Assembly: GCA_019308705.1 (NCBI GenBank)
Contig: JAFDHW010000064.1
Span: 1-13,934 of the forward strand
Length of the DNA stretch: 13,934 nucleotides
DNA from: Deltaproteobacteria bacterium
Lineage (GTDB): Bacteria > Desulfobacterota > Desulfobacteria > Desulfobacterales > Desulfatibacillaceae
Direction: 5' to 3'
The notes under the pieces are model-generated. The model was not told the DNA's origin and made no database searches. It saw nothing but the letters and a program-made list of their open reading frames with translations. The translations under genes and the position numbers were made by a program. Shown piece after piece: positions 8,151 to 13,934 of this stretch (position 1 is its first letter; each line of letters starts with the position of its first letter).

Positions 8151-9035
8151 TTGCTCATCGACTGGTTCACCGTAGCCGCCCAGATCGTCAATTTCCTGAT
8201 CCTGGTGGCCCTGCTCAAGCACTTCCTCTACAACCGCATCGTCGCGGCCATGGACAAGCGCAAGCAGTCCATCGCCGGCCGCATGGAAGAGGCGGAAAAA
8301 AAGAAGAAGGAAGCAGAGGAGGAAAAGCGGAAATTCGAGCGGAAGAACCGTGAACTGGAGCAGGCAAAGGAGTCGTTGATCGCCCAGGCCCGGCAGGAGG
8401 CCGAACAGGAGAAAAGAAAGCTTTTGAAAAACGCCAAAAAGGAGGTGGACCAAAAGCGCGAACGCTGGACCCAGAGCCTTCAGAACGAACAGCAGAACTT
8501 CTTGGCGAGCTTGACGGACCTGGCCCGGTCCATGGTGCCGGACATGGCCCGGGCCGTCATCGCGGACCTCGCGGACAAGCAATTGGAGCAACAGGCCGTG
8601 GAGCGGTTCGCCGCCCAGTTGGAAAATCTGGACGCCGAACGAAGGGACGCGTTCGCCCGGGCCGCGGCCGCGGACGAAAACCAGGTGGTCGCCAAAACCG
8701 CCTTCGACCTTTCCGAAGAATCCAAGGACCGGCTCAAAAAGGCCGTGGCCGACCATCTGGCCAGGGAGGCCGAAGTGGAATTCGAGACCATTCCCTCCCT
8801 GGTCCTGGGCATCGAGCTTTCCGCCCGGGGCCAGAAGATCGCCTGGAGCGCGACGGACTACCTGGGGGAGCTGGCCCGCGCCGCGCACAAGGAGTTCTTT
8901 GCCCCGGCCGCGCAGGAGCAGCAGCAGGCACAACGCCTGAAGGCGGACGCGCAAAAGGGCGCTCCGGAGGGCGGGCCGGGCATGGAAAAGGAGCGGAAAG
9001 AAAAGGAAGTATCCGCCCCGGGGAAAGGCTCTTGA
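8151..9035 (+). CDS. atpF: N-ATPase peripheral-stalk subunit b with delta-like C-terminal domain
   Basis: At 294 residues this is much longer than a housekeeping b subunit (about 156-170). One N-terminal membrane helix (about 7-25) carries the family opening [18 protein letters not shown]. It is followed by a long Lys/Glu-rich coiled coil (about 35-110) and a helical region. From about residue 178 to 245, [13 protein letters not shown], the [10 protein letters not shown] strand and [15 protein letters not shown] closely follow the pattern of the C-terminal domain of the F-type delta subunit. No separate delta gene exists in the operon, so b and delta appear fused. Residues 251-294 are a Gln/Lys/Glu/Gly-rich tail. 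Translation starts at TTG, with GGGAGG 8 bp upstream; the homology begins exactly there. Confidence 0.92.
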   Translation: MLIDWFTVAAQIVNFLILVALLKHFLYNRIVAAMDKRKQSIAGRMEEAEKKKKEAEEEKRKFERKNRELEQAKESLIAQARQEAEQEKRKLLKNAKKEVDQKRERWTQSLQNEQQNFLASLTDLARSMVPDMARAVIADLADKQLEQQAVERFAAQLENLDAERRDAFARAAAADENQVVAKTAFDLSEESKDRLKKAVADHLAREAEVEFETIPSLVLGIELSARGQKIAWSATDYLGELARAAHKEFFAPAAQEQQQAQRLKADAQKGAPEGGPGMEKERKEKEVSAPGKGS

Positions 9036-9037
9036 CC

Positions 9038-10693
9038 ATGGAAACGGCCAAGTATCTTGAACAGGCCATACAGGAGGCCCGGCAAAGCCTTTCCGCCGCC
9101 ATGGAGCAGAAACCCGCCCTGCCCGCGGTGCGCGAGGTGGGCACCGTGGTTTCCGTGGGCGAGGGCGTGGTGCAGGTGACGGGCCTGCGGGGCGTACAGT
9201 ACGAGGAGGTCATCCGCTTTGCCGGCGGCGAGACCGGCCTGGCCTTTGACCTGGGCCGGGAGGAAACCGGGGTGGTGCTCTTGGACGAGCCCTCGGGGCT
9301 TTTCGCCGGGGCCGAGGCCTTCCGCACGGGCCGGGTGCTGGACACGCCCGTGGGCGATGGGCTTTTGGGCCGCATCGTGGACCCCCGGGGCCGGCCCCTG
9401 GACGGCGCGGGCCCGGTACACACCGAACGCCGCCTGCCCGTGGAGCGCCACGCCCCGGCCATCCTGGACAGAAAGCCCGTCACCGTGCAGCTGCACACGG
9501 GCATCAAGGTGATCGACGCGCTCATCCCCATCGGCCGGGGCCAGCGGGAACTCATCCTGGGCGACCGCCAGACCGGCAAGACCGCCATCTGCGTAGACGC
9601 CATCATCAACCAGAAACCATTCGACGTCCTGTGCATCTACTGCGCCATCGGCAAGCGCTCTTCGGCCGTGGCCAAGGTGGTGGCGGACCTTTCCAACGCC
9701 GGGGCCATGAACTACACCGTGGTGGTGATCGCCACCGAGGAGAACCCGCCGGGGCTCCAGTACATGGCCCCCTATGCGGCGACTTCCATGGGGGAGCACT
9801 TCATGGAGGCCGGCAGGGACGTGCTGGTGGTGTTCGACGACCTCACCCGCCACGCCCGGGCCTACAGGGAGCTTTCCCTGCTCCTGCGCCGTCCGCCGGG
9901 CCGGGAGGCCTACCCGGGGGACATCTTCTACATCCACTCCCGGCTTTTGGAGCGCTCCACCCACCTGGACGACGAGCACGGCGGGGGCAGCCTGTCCGCC
10001 CTGCCGGTCATCGAGACCGAGGCCCAGAACATCTCCGCCTACATCCCCACCAACCTCATCTCCATCACCGACGGCCAGGTCTACCTTTCGCCGGAGCTTT
10101 TCCAGAAGGGCAGCCTGCCCGCGGTGGACGTGGGCAAGTCCGTGTCCCGGGTGGGGGGAAAGACCCAGCTGCCCGCCTACCGGGCCGTTGCCAGCGATCT
10201 GAGGCTCTCCTACTCCCAATTCGAGGAGTTGGAGATTTTTTCGCGCTTTGGCACCCGGCTGGACCCGGAGACCAAGAAAACCCTGGCACGGGGCCGCAGG
10301 GTGCGGGAAATCCTCAAGCAGCCCCAATACGCCACCATGCCCGCCGCGGACCAGGTGGCCGTTCTCTACGCCGTGAACCAAGGCGTCTTCGACAACGTGG
10401 AGCTTTCCGCCATGGCCGAGGCCCAAGAAAAGGTCATCGCGCGCATCCGGGAGAAGCTGCCGGGGATACGGGAAAAGATTCACCACGCGGAAAAGCTCTC
10501 GGACCAGGACAAAGAGGCCCTCAAGCGCGAGGCCCGGGCCGCCGTGGAAGAGCAGACCCCAAGGGAAGACGGACAAAAACCCGGGCGGCCCGAAGGGAAA
10601 GCCGCCGGGGGACGGGAGAAGGCTTTCGGGGAAAATCCGGAGCAGGCCAAGAACGGAGACAACAAGCCTTTGGGCGAAAAGCAGGGCGGATAG
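9038..10693 (+). CDS. atpA: N-ATPase F1 subunit alpha, with hydrophilic C-terminal tail
   Basis: The 551-residue protein has the non-catalytic P-loop GDRQTGKT (175-182). It carries the arginine-finger motif [13 protein letters not shown] and the conserved [15 protein letters not shown]. Like all alpha subunits it binds nucleotide structurally and supplies the finger to beta. The ATG at 9038 has GGGAAAGG 9 bp upstream; an in-frame TTG at 9032 inside the atpF stop is less well placed. After the normal end of the family, near [12 protein letters not shown], about 40 extra residues follow. They are rich in Gly, Lys, Glu, Pro and Gln and look disordered. The 18-bp gap to atpG lacks a strong ribosome site. 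Confidence 0.95.
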   Translation: METAKYLEQAIQEARQSLSAAMEQKPALPAVREVGTVVSVGEGVVQVTGLRGVQYEEVIRFAGGETGLAFDLGREETGVVLLDEPSGLFAGAEAFRTGRVLDTPVGDGLLGRIVDPRGRPLDGAGPVHTERRLPVERHAPAILDRKPVTVQLHTGIKVIDALIPIGRGQRELILGDRQTGKTAICVDAIINQKPFDVLCIYCAIGKRSSAVAKVVADLSNAGAMNYTVVVIATEENPPGLQYMAPYAATSMGEHFMEAGRDVLVVFDDLTRHARAYRELSLLLRRPPGREAYPGDIFYIHSRLLERSTHLDDEHGGGSLSALPVIETEAQNISAYIPTNLISITDGQVYLSPELFQKGSLPAVDVGKSVSRVGGKTQLPAYRAVASDLRLSYSQFEELEIFSRFGTRLDPETKKTLARGRRVREILKQPQYATMPAADQVAVLYAVNQGVFDNVELSAMAEAQEKVIARIREKLPGIREKIHHAEKLSDQDKEALKREARAAVEEQTPREDGQKPGRPEGKAAGGREKAFGENPEQAKNGDNKPLGEKQGG

Positions 10694-10711
10694 CCGGACG
10701 GCGACCGTTTC

Positions 10712-11599
10712 ATGGAAACCATCGAGGACCTGAAAAAGACCATCCGCTCCACCGGGGAAATAGGGAGCGTGGTGCGCACCATGAAGGCCCTGGCCGCGGT
10801 GAACATCCGCCAGTACACCCAGGCCGTGCATTCGCTCGCCCGGTACAACCGCGCCGTGGAACTGGCCCTGAAGGCCGCGCTCAGGAACCGGCCCGGGCTT
10901 TCCGTAGGCGCGCGCAAGGCGCCCAGGGAGGCCATGGGCGCGGTGGTGTTCGGCTCGGACATGGGCATGGCCGGCCAGCTCAACGAACGGGTGATCGAGC
11001 ACGCGTTTTCCGAGATGGAACGCCTAAGGCCCGGGGCGGGGGACACGATGCTTGTGGCGGTGGGCCACCGGGCGGCCAACAGGCTGGAAGACGCCGGGCT
11101 GGCCCTGGAGCAAGTGTTTCCCGTGCCCGGCGGCGTGGAGGGCATCACCCCGGCGGTGCAGGACCTTTTGGACGTGATCCAGCAGTGGAACACGCGCAAG
11201 AACATCACCGCCGTGGTGCTCTTCTACGCCCGGCCCCGCGGCCAGTCCTCGTTTACGCCCACCACGGTGGAGCTTCTGCCCCTGGACCGCCGCTGGCTGG
11301 ACCGGGTGCGGGAAGAGCCCTGGCCCACCAAGGCCCTGCCCATGCTGGGCATGGACTGGGAGCCGCTCTTTTCTTCCCTGGTTTCCGAATACCTGTTCGC
11401 AGGGCTTTTCCGCGCGTTCGCCGATTCCGCGGCCAGCGAAAATGCGAGCCGCCTGGCCAGCATGCAGGGCGCGGAAAAAAACATCGACCAGAAGCTCGCC
11501 GACTTGAACGCCAAGTACCACCAGCGCCGTCAGATGACTATCACCGAGGAGCTTCTGGACATCGTGTCCGGATTCGAGGCCCTGAAAAAGGGCAAATGA
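10712..11599 (+). CDS. atpG: N-ATPase F1 subunit gamma
   Basis: The 295-residue protein is the rotating central shaft. The N-terminal helix is TIRSTGEIGSVVRTMKALAA, and the C-terminal helix is recognisable from LNAKYHQRRQ and ITEELLDIVSGFEAL, which form the coiled coil in the alpha/beta bore. The conserved MGMAGQLNE (normally GLCGSLN) is diverged, as in other N-type gammas. The start follows atpA by 18 bp with only weak purine-rich sequence upstream, so translation may be coupled. It is the last gene of the operon, as expected for the N-ATPase order ending in A-G. No strong intrinsic terminator follows. Confidence 0.94.
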   Translation: METIEDLKKTIRSTGEIGSVVRTMKALAAVNIRQYTQAVHSLARYNRAVELALKAALRNRPGLSVGARKAPREAMGAVVFGSDMGMAGQLNERVIEHAFSEMERLRPGAGDTMLVAVGHRAANRLEDAGLALEQVFPVPGGVEGITPAVQDLLDVIQQWNTRKNITAVVLFYARPRGQSSFTPTTVELLPLDRRWLDRVREEPWPTKALPMLGMDWEPLFSSLVSEYLFAGLFRAFADSAASENASRLASMQGAEKNIDQKLADLNAKYHQRRQMTITEELLDIVSGFEALKKGK

Positions 11600-11635
11600 G
11601 CAAAGCTTTTCCGGGCTACCGCATACTCCGGCGCC

Positions 11636-11649
11636 TTATACGGTATAAT
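11636..11649 (+). promoter_or_regulatory. -10 box overlapped by a palindrome, ahead of the ferritin-like gene
   Basis: TTATAC-G-GTATAA (11636-11648) is a perfect 6-1-6 palindrome that contains most of a consensus -10 hexamer TATAAT (11644-11649). No good -35 hexamer is present 16-18 bp upstream, as expected for an activated or regulated promoter. The palindrome resembles a shortened PerR/Fur-family box (TTATAATNATTATAA), which would suit a ferritin-like gene. The operator assignment is an inference. Confidence 0.45.
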
Positions 11650-11695
11650 GCCCATTTATGGATGCGTTGATCTTTGGCATTTTTTTTGATTACGA

Positions 11696-11727
11696 GGCCG
11701 TATTCATGGTAACTAATAAATACGGCC
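11696..11727 (+). promoter_or_regulatory. 9-bp perfect hairpin in the leader of the ferritin-like gene
   Basis: GGCCGTATT (11696-11704) and AATACGGCC (11719-11727) are perfect inverted repeats with a 14-nt loop. They lie between the -10 box and the ribosome site of the ferritin-like gene. The stem ends about 35 nt before the start codon. It could be a regulator dyad or an RNA stem affecting translation or message stability. There is no T-run after it, so it is not a typical terminator. Confidence 0.45.
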
Positions 11728-11762
11728 GGGAATTTTCGACCATCCCAAAGGGGAGGGCCCCT

Positions 11763-12068
11763 ATGCCGGAATTCGCCAACCCGTTTGCAGGAAACGCCCT
11801 GGACCGCAAGATCACCAACTCCGAGCTTGTCCGCGCCATCCGTTACAGCATCGCCGCGGAATACGAGGCCATCCAGCTTTACATGCAGCTTGCCGAATCC
11901 ACGGACGACAAGCTGGCCAGGGAGGTCCTCATGGACATCGCCGAGGAGGAAAAGGTCCATGCCGGCGAATTTCTGCGCTTGCTTCGCCACCTGGACCCCG
12001 AAGAGGAAAAATTCTATTCTGAAGGGGCAGCGGAGGTGGAGGAGATGATGACAAAGCATACTTTTTGA
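11763..12068 (+). CDS. Ferritin-like/rubrerythrin-type protein of the encapsulated-ferritin kind
   Basis: The 101-residue protein is two antiparallel helices, half of a classical four-helix ferritin, so dimerisation is needed to build the iron site. The likely ferroxidase ligands are Glu33 (AAEYEAIQLY), Glu63 and His66 (EEEKVHAGEF), spaced as in encapsulated ferritins and in the N-terminal domain of the Pyrococcus furiosus encapsulin. The likely role is oxidising and storing Fe(II) or detoxifying peroxide. The start at MPEFANPF is supported by AAAGGGGAGGG (11748-11758) just upstream; an in-frame ATG at 11658 would add 35 unlike residues. No encapsulin gene or obvious encapsulin-targeting tail is present in the window. 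The coiled-coil gene follows 20 bp later. Confidence 0.85.
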   Translation: MPEFANPFAGNALDRKITNSELVRAIRYSIAAEYEAIQLYMQLAESTDDKLAREVLMDIAEEEKVHAGEFLRLLRHLDPEEEKFYSEGAAEVEEMMTKHTF

Positions 12069-12088
12069 AAAAGGGGGAGGTGCCGTAC

Positions 12089-12376
12089 ATGGAGGAACGT
12101 AAAGCTTACGAAAAGAAGCTTGCGGAGGAGCTGGAAGGCTACGAGGCCAAGATCAGGGAGCTTCGCGCAAAATGCCAGCAGGCCACCGCCGCGGCCAAGG
12201 AGGAGTATTACGCCAAGATCGAAAGCTTAGAAGAGCGCAAGCAGGACCTGCGCCAGCGGCTGGATTCACTCCGCCGGGCCAGCGCGGACGCCTGGGAGAG
12301 CGTAAAAAAAGGCGTGGAATCCGCGTGGAAAGACCTGGAAAAGTCCTTCCACGACGCCATTTCCAAGCTCCAGTAA
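12089..12376 (+). CDS. Small coiled-coil protein, resembling the sll1863 stress-response family
   Basis: The 95-residue protein is almost entirely charged helix. Residues 1-65 form heptad-like Lys/Glu/Leu repeats (KAYEKKLAEELEGYEAKI, KEEYYAKIESLEERK). After a short SADAWESVK break comes an amphipathic helix with Trp69 and Trp80 (about 66-95). The layout strongly resembles small sll1863-type proteins linked to stress in cyanobacteria and proteobacteria, whose mechanism is not established. The ATG at 12089 has AAGGGGGAGG (12071-12080) 8 bp upstream and was preferred to an ATG-less extension at 12065. It is soluble and has no signal peptide. It is cotranscribed with the ferritin-like gene and ends just before a palindromic terminator. 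Confidence 0.75.
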   Translation: MEERKAYEKKLAEELEGYEAKIRELRAKCQQATAAAKEEYYAKIESLEERKQDLRQRLDSLRRASADAWESVKKGVESAWKDLEKSFHDAISKLQ

Positions 12377-12396
12377 AAGGAGACGGCTAACCCGTT

Positions 12397-12418
12397 GAAA
12401 AGCCGCCGGCGGCTTTTC
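12397..12418. terminator. Perfect palindromic terminator after the coiled-coil gene
   Basis: GAAAAGCCGCC (12397-12407) is immediately followed by its exact complement GGCGGCTTTTC (12408-12418). It gives a GC-rich stem flanked by A-run and T-run, so it can act on both strands. The T-run is short (four). It separates the ferritin-like/coiled-coil unit from the VWA/OmpA gene. Confidence 0.75.
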
Positions 12419-12465
12419 CGTGTTCAAAAAAGCCGGCCCCGCCATGAAAACGAAAAGGAGGAAAC

Positions 12466-13608
12466 ATGCGTTTTCCAAAAACGTCCTTTTTCGTGCTCAC
12501 GGGGCTGTTGATCCTGGCTGTGACCCTGCCCCGGGGCGGCTCCTGCACGGTCAAGATCGAGCGCGAGGCCCAGAACTTCATCGTGCTGTTCGACGTGTCC
12601 GGGTCCATGGACCAGAGACACTGGGCCAGGGATGAAAAAAAGCTGGCCGTGGCCAGACAGATCCTCGAAGAAATGAACGAGGACATCCCGGACCTTGGCT
12701 GGTACGCCGCCCTGTACACCTTCTCGCCGTTCAAACCCGTCTACGAACTCCAGGTATATGACAAGAGCGAATTCGCCAAGGCCATCGCCGGACTGCCCGT
12801 TTCCTACAAAGCGGGCGGCGCGTTCGGTCCGGCCTCCCGCCTGGACGAGGCCTTGGCGCAACTGAACCGGCCCCTTCGCAGGCTGTGCGGCCGCACGGTC
12901 ATCTATCTGTTCACCGACGGCCGCTACCAGGGCAGGAACCCCTTGGAACACGCCCGGGTGCTGAACCGCCAGTACGACGTGTGCTTCCAGGTCGTCAACA
13001 TGGCCCAGGACCGCCAGAGCATGCAGATGCTGGAGAGCCTGGGGCGGCTCAACGACTGCTCCGAGGTCATCGACTACGGCCTCCTGCCCGGGTCGCCGGA
13101 AATCTGCACCGGCGCGCTCTGCACCAGAAAAGCCGTGAAAACGGCCGCGGAGACCGAGGATTCCGACGGCGACGGCGTGGTGGACGCCGATGACAAGTGC
13201 TGGGGCACGCCCCAAACCTACGCCGTGAACCAGGCCGGCTGCGCCATCCCCGTGGCGGCCAGGGATTACGTGGTCCACTTCGCCAACAACTCCGCCCTGG
13301 TGGGGTCTGAAGCCCGCTACAAGCTGGACGAGGCCGGAAAATTCCTGGCAGACCATCCCGAGGCCACGGTCCTTCTGGCAGGCCACGCCTCCCCGGTTGG
13401 CGACGAGGAATACAACCTGAGGCTTTCGGAAAAGCGGGCCAGGAATGTGCAGGACTACCTGGTGCGGAAATGGTCCGTGATGCCGGACCGCATCACCGTC
13501 CACAGCTACGGGGGCGCCATGCCCCTCGGCCCCGATGCCGCCAAGGACGGCCAGGCGAAAAACCGCCGGGTGTCCGTAACCATCACCAACGCCTACAAGC
13601 GCCGGTAA
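12466..13608 (+). CDS. Exported VWA-domain protein with calcium-binding linker and OmpA-like C-terminus
   Basis: The 380-residue protein starts with a signal peptide (basic MRFPK, hydrophobic core about 7-20). Cys27 in PRGGSC is a possible but non-classical lipobox. A von Willebrand A domain spans about 37-205, with the MIDAS DVSGS (43-47) and the FTDG strand (149-152). An aspartate-rich, thrombospondin-3-like calcium repeat DSDGDGVVDADDKC (232-245) forms the linker. The C-terminal OmpA-like domain (about 266-376) has the EEYNLRLSEKRA motif with Arg324. Its loop reads GHASP rather than the usual GHTD, so the aspartate that contacts peptidoglycan is missing here. The likely role is a periplasmic or outer-membrane scaffold tethered to the wall. 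AAGGAGG lies 4 bp from the ATG. Confidence 0.9.
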   Translation: MRFPKTSFFVLTGLLILAVTLPRGGSCTVKIEREAQNFIVLFDVSGSMDQRHWARDEKKLAVARQILEEMNEDIPDLGWYAALYTFSPFKPVYELQVYDKSEFAKAIAGLPVSYKAGGAFGPASRLDEALAQLNRPLRRLCGRTVIYLFTDGRYQGRNPLEHARVLNRQYDVCFQVVNMAQDRQSMQMLESLGRLNDCSEVIDYGLLPGSPEICTGALCTRKAVKTAAETEDSDGDGVVDADDKCWGTPQTYAVNQAGCAIPVAARDYVVHFANNSALVGSEARYKLDEAGKFLADHPEATVLLAGHASPVGDEEYNLRLSEKRARNVQDYLVRKWSVMPDRITVHSYGGAMPLGPDAAKDGQAKNRRVSVTITNAYKRR

Positions 13609-13615
13609 CCCTCCG

Positions 13616-13643
13616 GGCCGGGGACGCGCGCCCCCCGGCCTTT
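13616..13643 (+). terminator. GC-rich hairpin after the VWA/OmpA gene
   Basis: GGCCGGGG (13616-13623) and CCCCGGCC (13633-13640) form a perfect 8-bp stem with a 9-nt loop, starting 8 bp after the stop codon and followed by TTT. The position favours a terminator, although the T-run is short. The remaining 200 bp up to the next gene hold no ORF I can support beyond a short open frame ending at 13762. Confidence 0.6.
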
Positions 13644-13771
13644 GACCCGGGTGTCCAAAAAAAGGTGACCGCGGTTGCTTATGCCCCGGCACCAACCAAG
13701 CGGCGGCGGAATCCGTCCTGCGCCTTTCCCCGGACGAACGCCTGAACCAGGGGCTGAAATAGCCGGGCCCC

Positions 13772-13800
13772 TTGCCCCATGGCCGGAGGCGGATTATAAA
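13772..13800 (+). promoter_or_regulatory. Candidate promoter for the gene at the right end
   Basis: TTGCCC (13772-13777, four of six to TTGACA) and TATAAA (13795-13800, five of six to TATAAT) are spaced by 17 bp. They lie about 40 bp before the start of the final ORF and after a terminator, which suits an independent promoter. Confidence 0.4.
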
Positions 13801-13841
13801 GAAGCGGAGAGCTCCTCCACCCCCGGCGGATCAGAACCTTC

Positions 13842-13934
13842 ATGAAAAATCTCCTCAGGGTGATCCCGCTGCTGGTCATTGCGGCCGCAGCGGTGTTTTT
13901 CGCTTGGCAGCCCTGGGCGCTGGACCGGTTCCTG
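13842..13934 (+). CDS. Start of a membrane or exported protein, cut by the window end
   Basis: Only the first 31 residues are present. They begin MKNLLRVIPLLVIAAAAVFF followed by AWQPWALDRFL: a basic start, then one hydrophobic segment of about 17 residues ending near a Trp-rich boundary. This is either a signal anchor or the first membrane helix. The opening is reminiscent of TVP38/TMEM64-type membrane proteins, but far too little is visible to name a family. The ribosome site is weak (GGCGGATCAG about 10 bp upstream). The frame stays open to the last base. Confidence 0.6.
   Translation, partial: MKNLLRVIPLLVIAAAAVFFAWQPWALDRFL

Noticed and set aside
8858..11002. 714-codon minus-strand ORF opposite atpF-atpA-atpG
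   Set aside because: It is antisense to clearly conserved ATPase genes; length alone is expected in such GC-rich, codon-biased DNA.
9631..11670. 679-codon plus-strand ORF in another frame over atpA and atpG
   Set aside because: Translation is Arg/Gly/His-rich, overlaps two conserved genes completely and shows no domain.
11648..11687. ATGCC/GGCAT stem with an eight-T run as terminator of the ATPase operon
   Set aside because: The stem is only 5 bp with a 23-nt loop, and it sits downstream of a good -10 box; too weak to call.
13670..13762. Short open frame ending AESVLRLSPDERLNQGLK before the last gene
   Set aside because: No start codon with a ribosome site and no recognisable family; it lies between a terminator and a promoter.

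Overview
The window is GC-rich bacterial chromosomal DNA with strong Shine-Dalgarno sites and tight gene packing. Its centrepiece is a complete nine-gene N-type (alternate F1Fo) rotary ATPase operon in the order atpD-C-Q-R-B-E-F-A-G (4638-11599). N-ATPase operons are a laterally mobile second ATPase type known from scattered bacteria and some methanogens. Together with the universal-stress proteins, a rubrerythrin-like ferritin and the GC-rich codon use, this fits a Desulfobacterota or other proteobacterial anaerobe or microaerophile. That placement is an inference; no marker gene here fixes the taxon.

Layout. On the minus strand at the left are a universal stress protein (31-486) and, upstream of it, a type I NAD-dependent glyceraldehyde-3-phosphate dehydrogenase (585-1577). 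A 310-bp spacer (1578-1887) contains a 15-bp perfect inverted repeat bracketing GC-rich DNA. On the plus strand follow a DUF72/YecE-like protein and an SGNH/GDSL hydrolase (1888-3346), a second UspA (3560-4009), and a short unrecognised ORF (4103-4357). That ORF appears cut by a roughly 230-bp element with imperfect terminal inverted repeats (4317-4543). The right part of this element is strikingly AT-rich and carries the best promoter candidate for the ATPase operon.

The ATPase genes are nearly all overlapping or abutting (atpD/C by ATGA, C/Q by 11 bp, R/B by 13 bp, then gaps of 0-4 bp for B/E/F/A). The set lacks a separate delta gene. AtpF (294 aa) instead ends in a segment that looks like the C-terminal domain of the F-type delta subunit, so b and delta functions appear fused. 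The c subunit has two membrane carboxylates (Glu30 and Glu63) plus an ESTxxY signature. AtpA and AtpF both carry hydrophilic low-complexity tails.

Downstream are a short two-gene unit and then an independent gene. The unit holds an encapsulated-ferritin/rubrerythrin-type four-helix half protein (11763-12068) and a small coiled-coil protein resembling the sll1863 stress family (12089-12376). It has a long leader that starts with a palindrome over its -10 box and ends at a perfect palindromic terminator (12397-12418). Next comes a secreted von Willebrand A / calcium-binding linker / OmpA-like protein (12466-13608), followed by a second terminator and a promoter leading into a membrane protein cut by the window end (13842-13934). 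Taken together the neighbourhood reads as an energy/stress island: an auxiliary rotary ATPase next to universal stress proteins, iron/oxidative-stress handling and envelope proteins. No gene ties these into one proven pathway.
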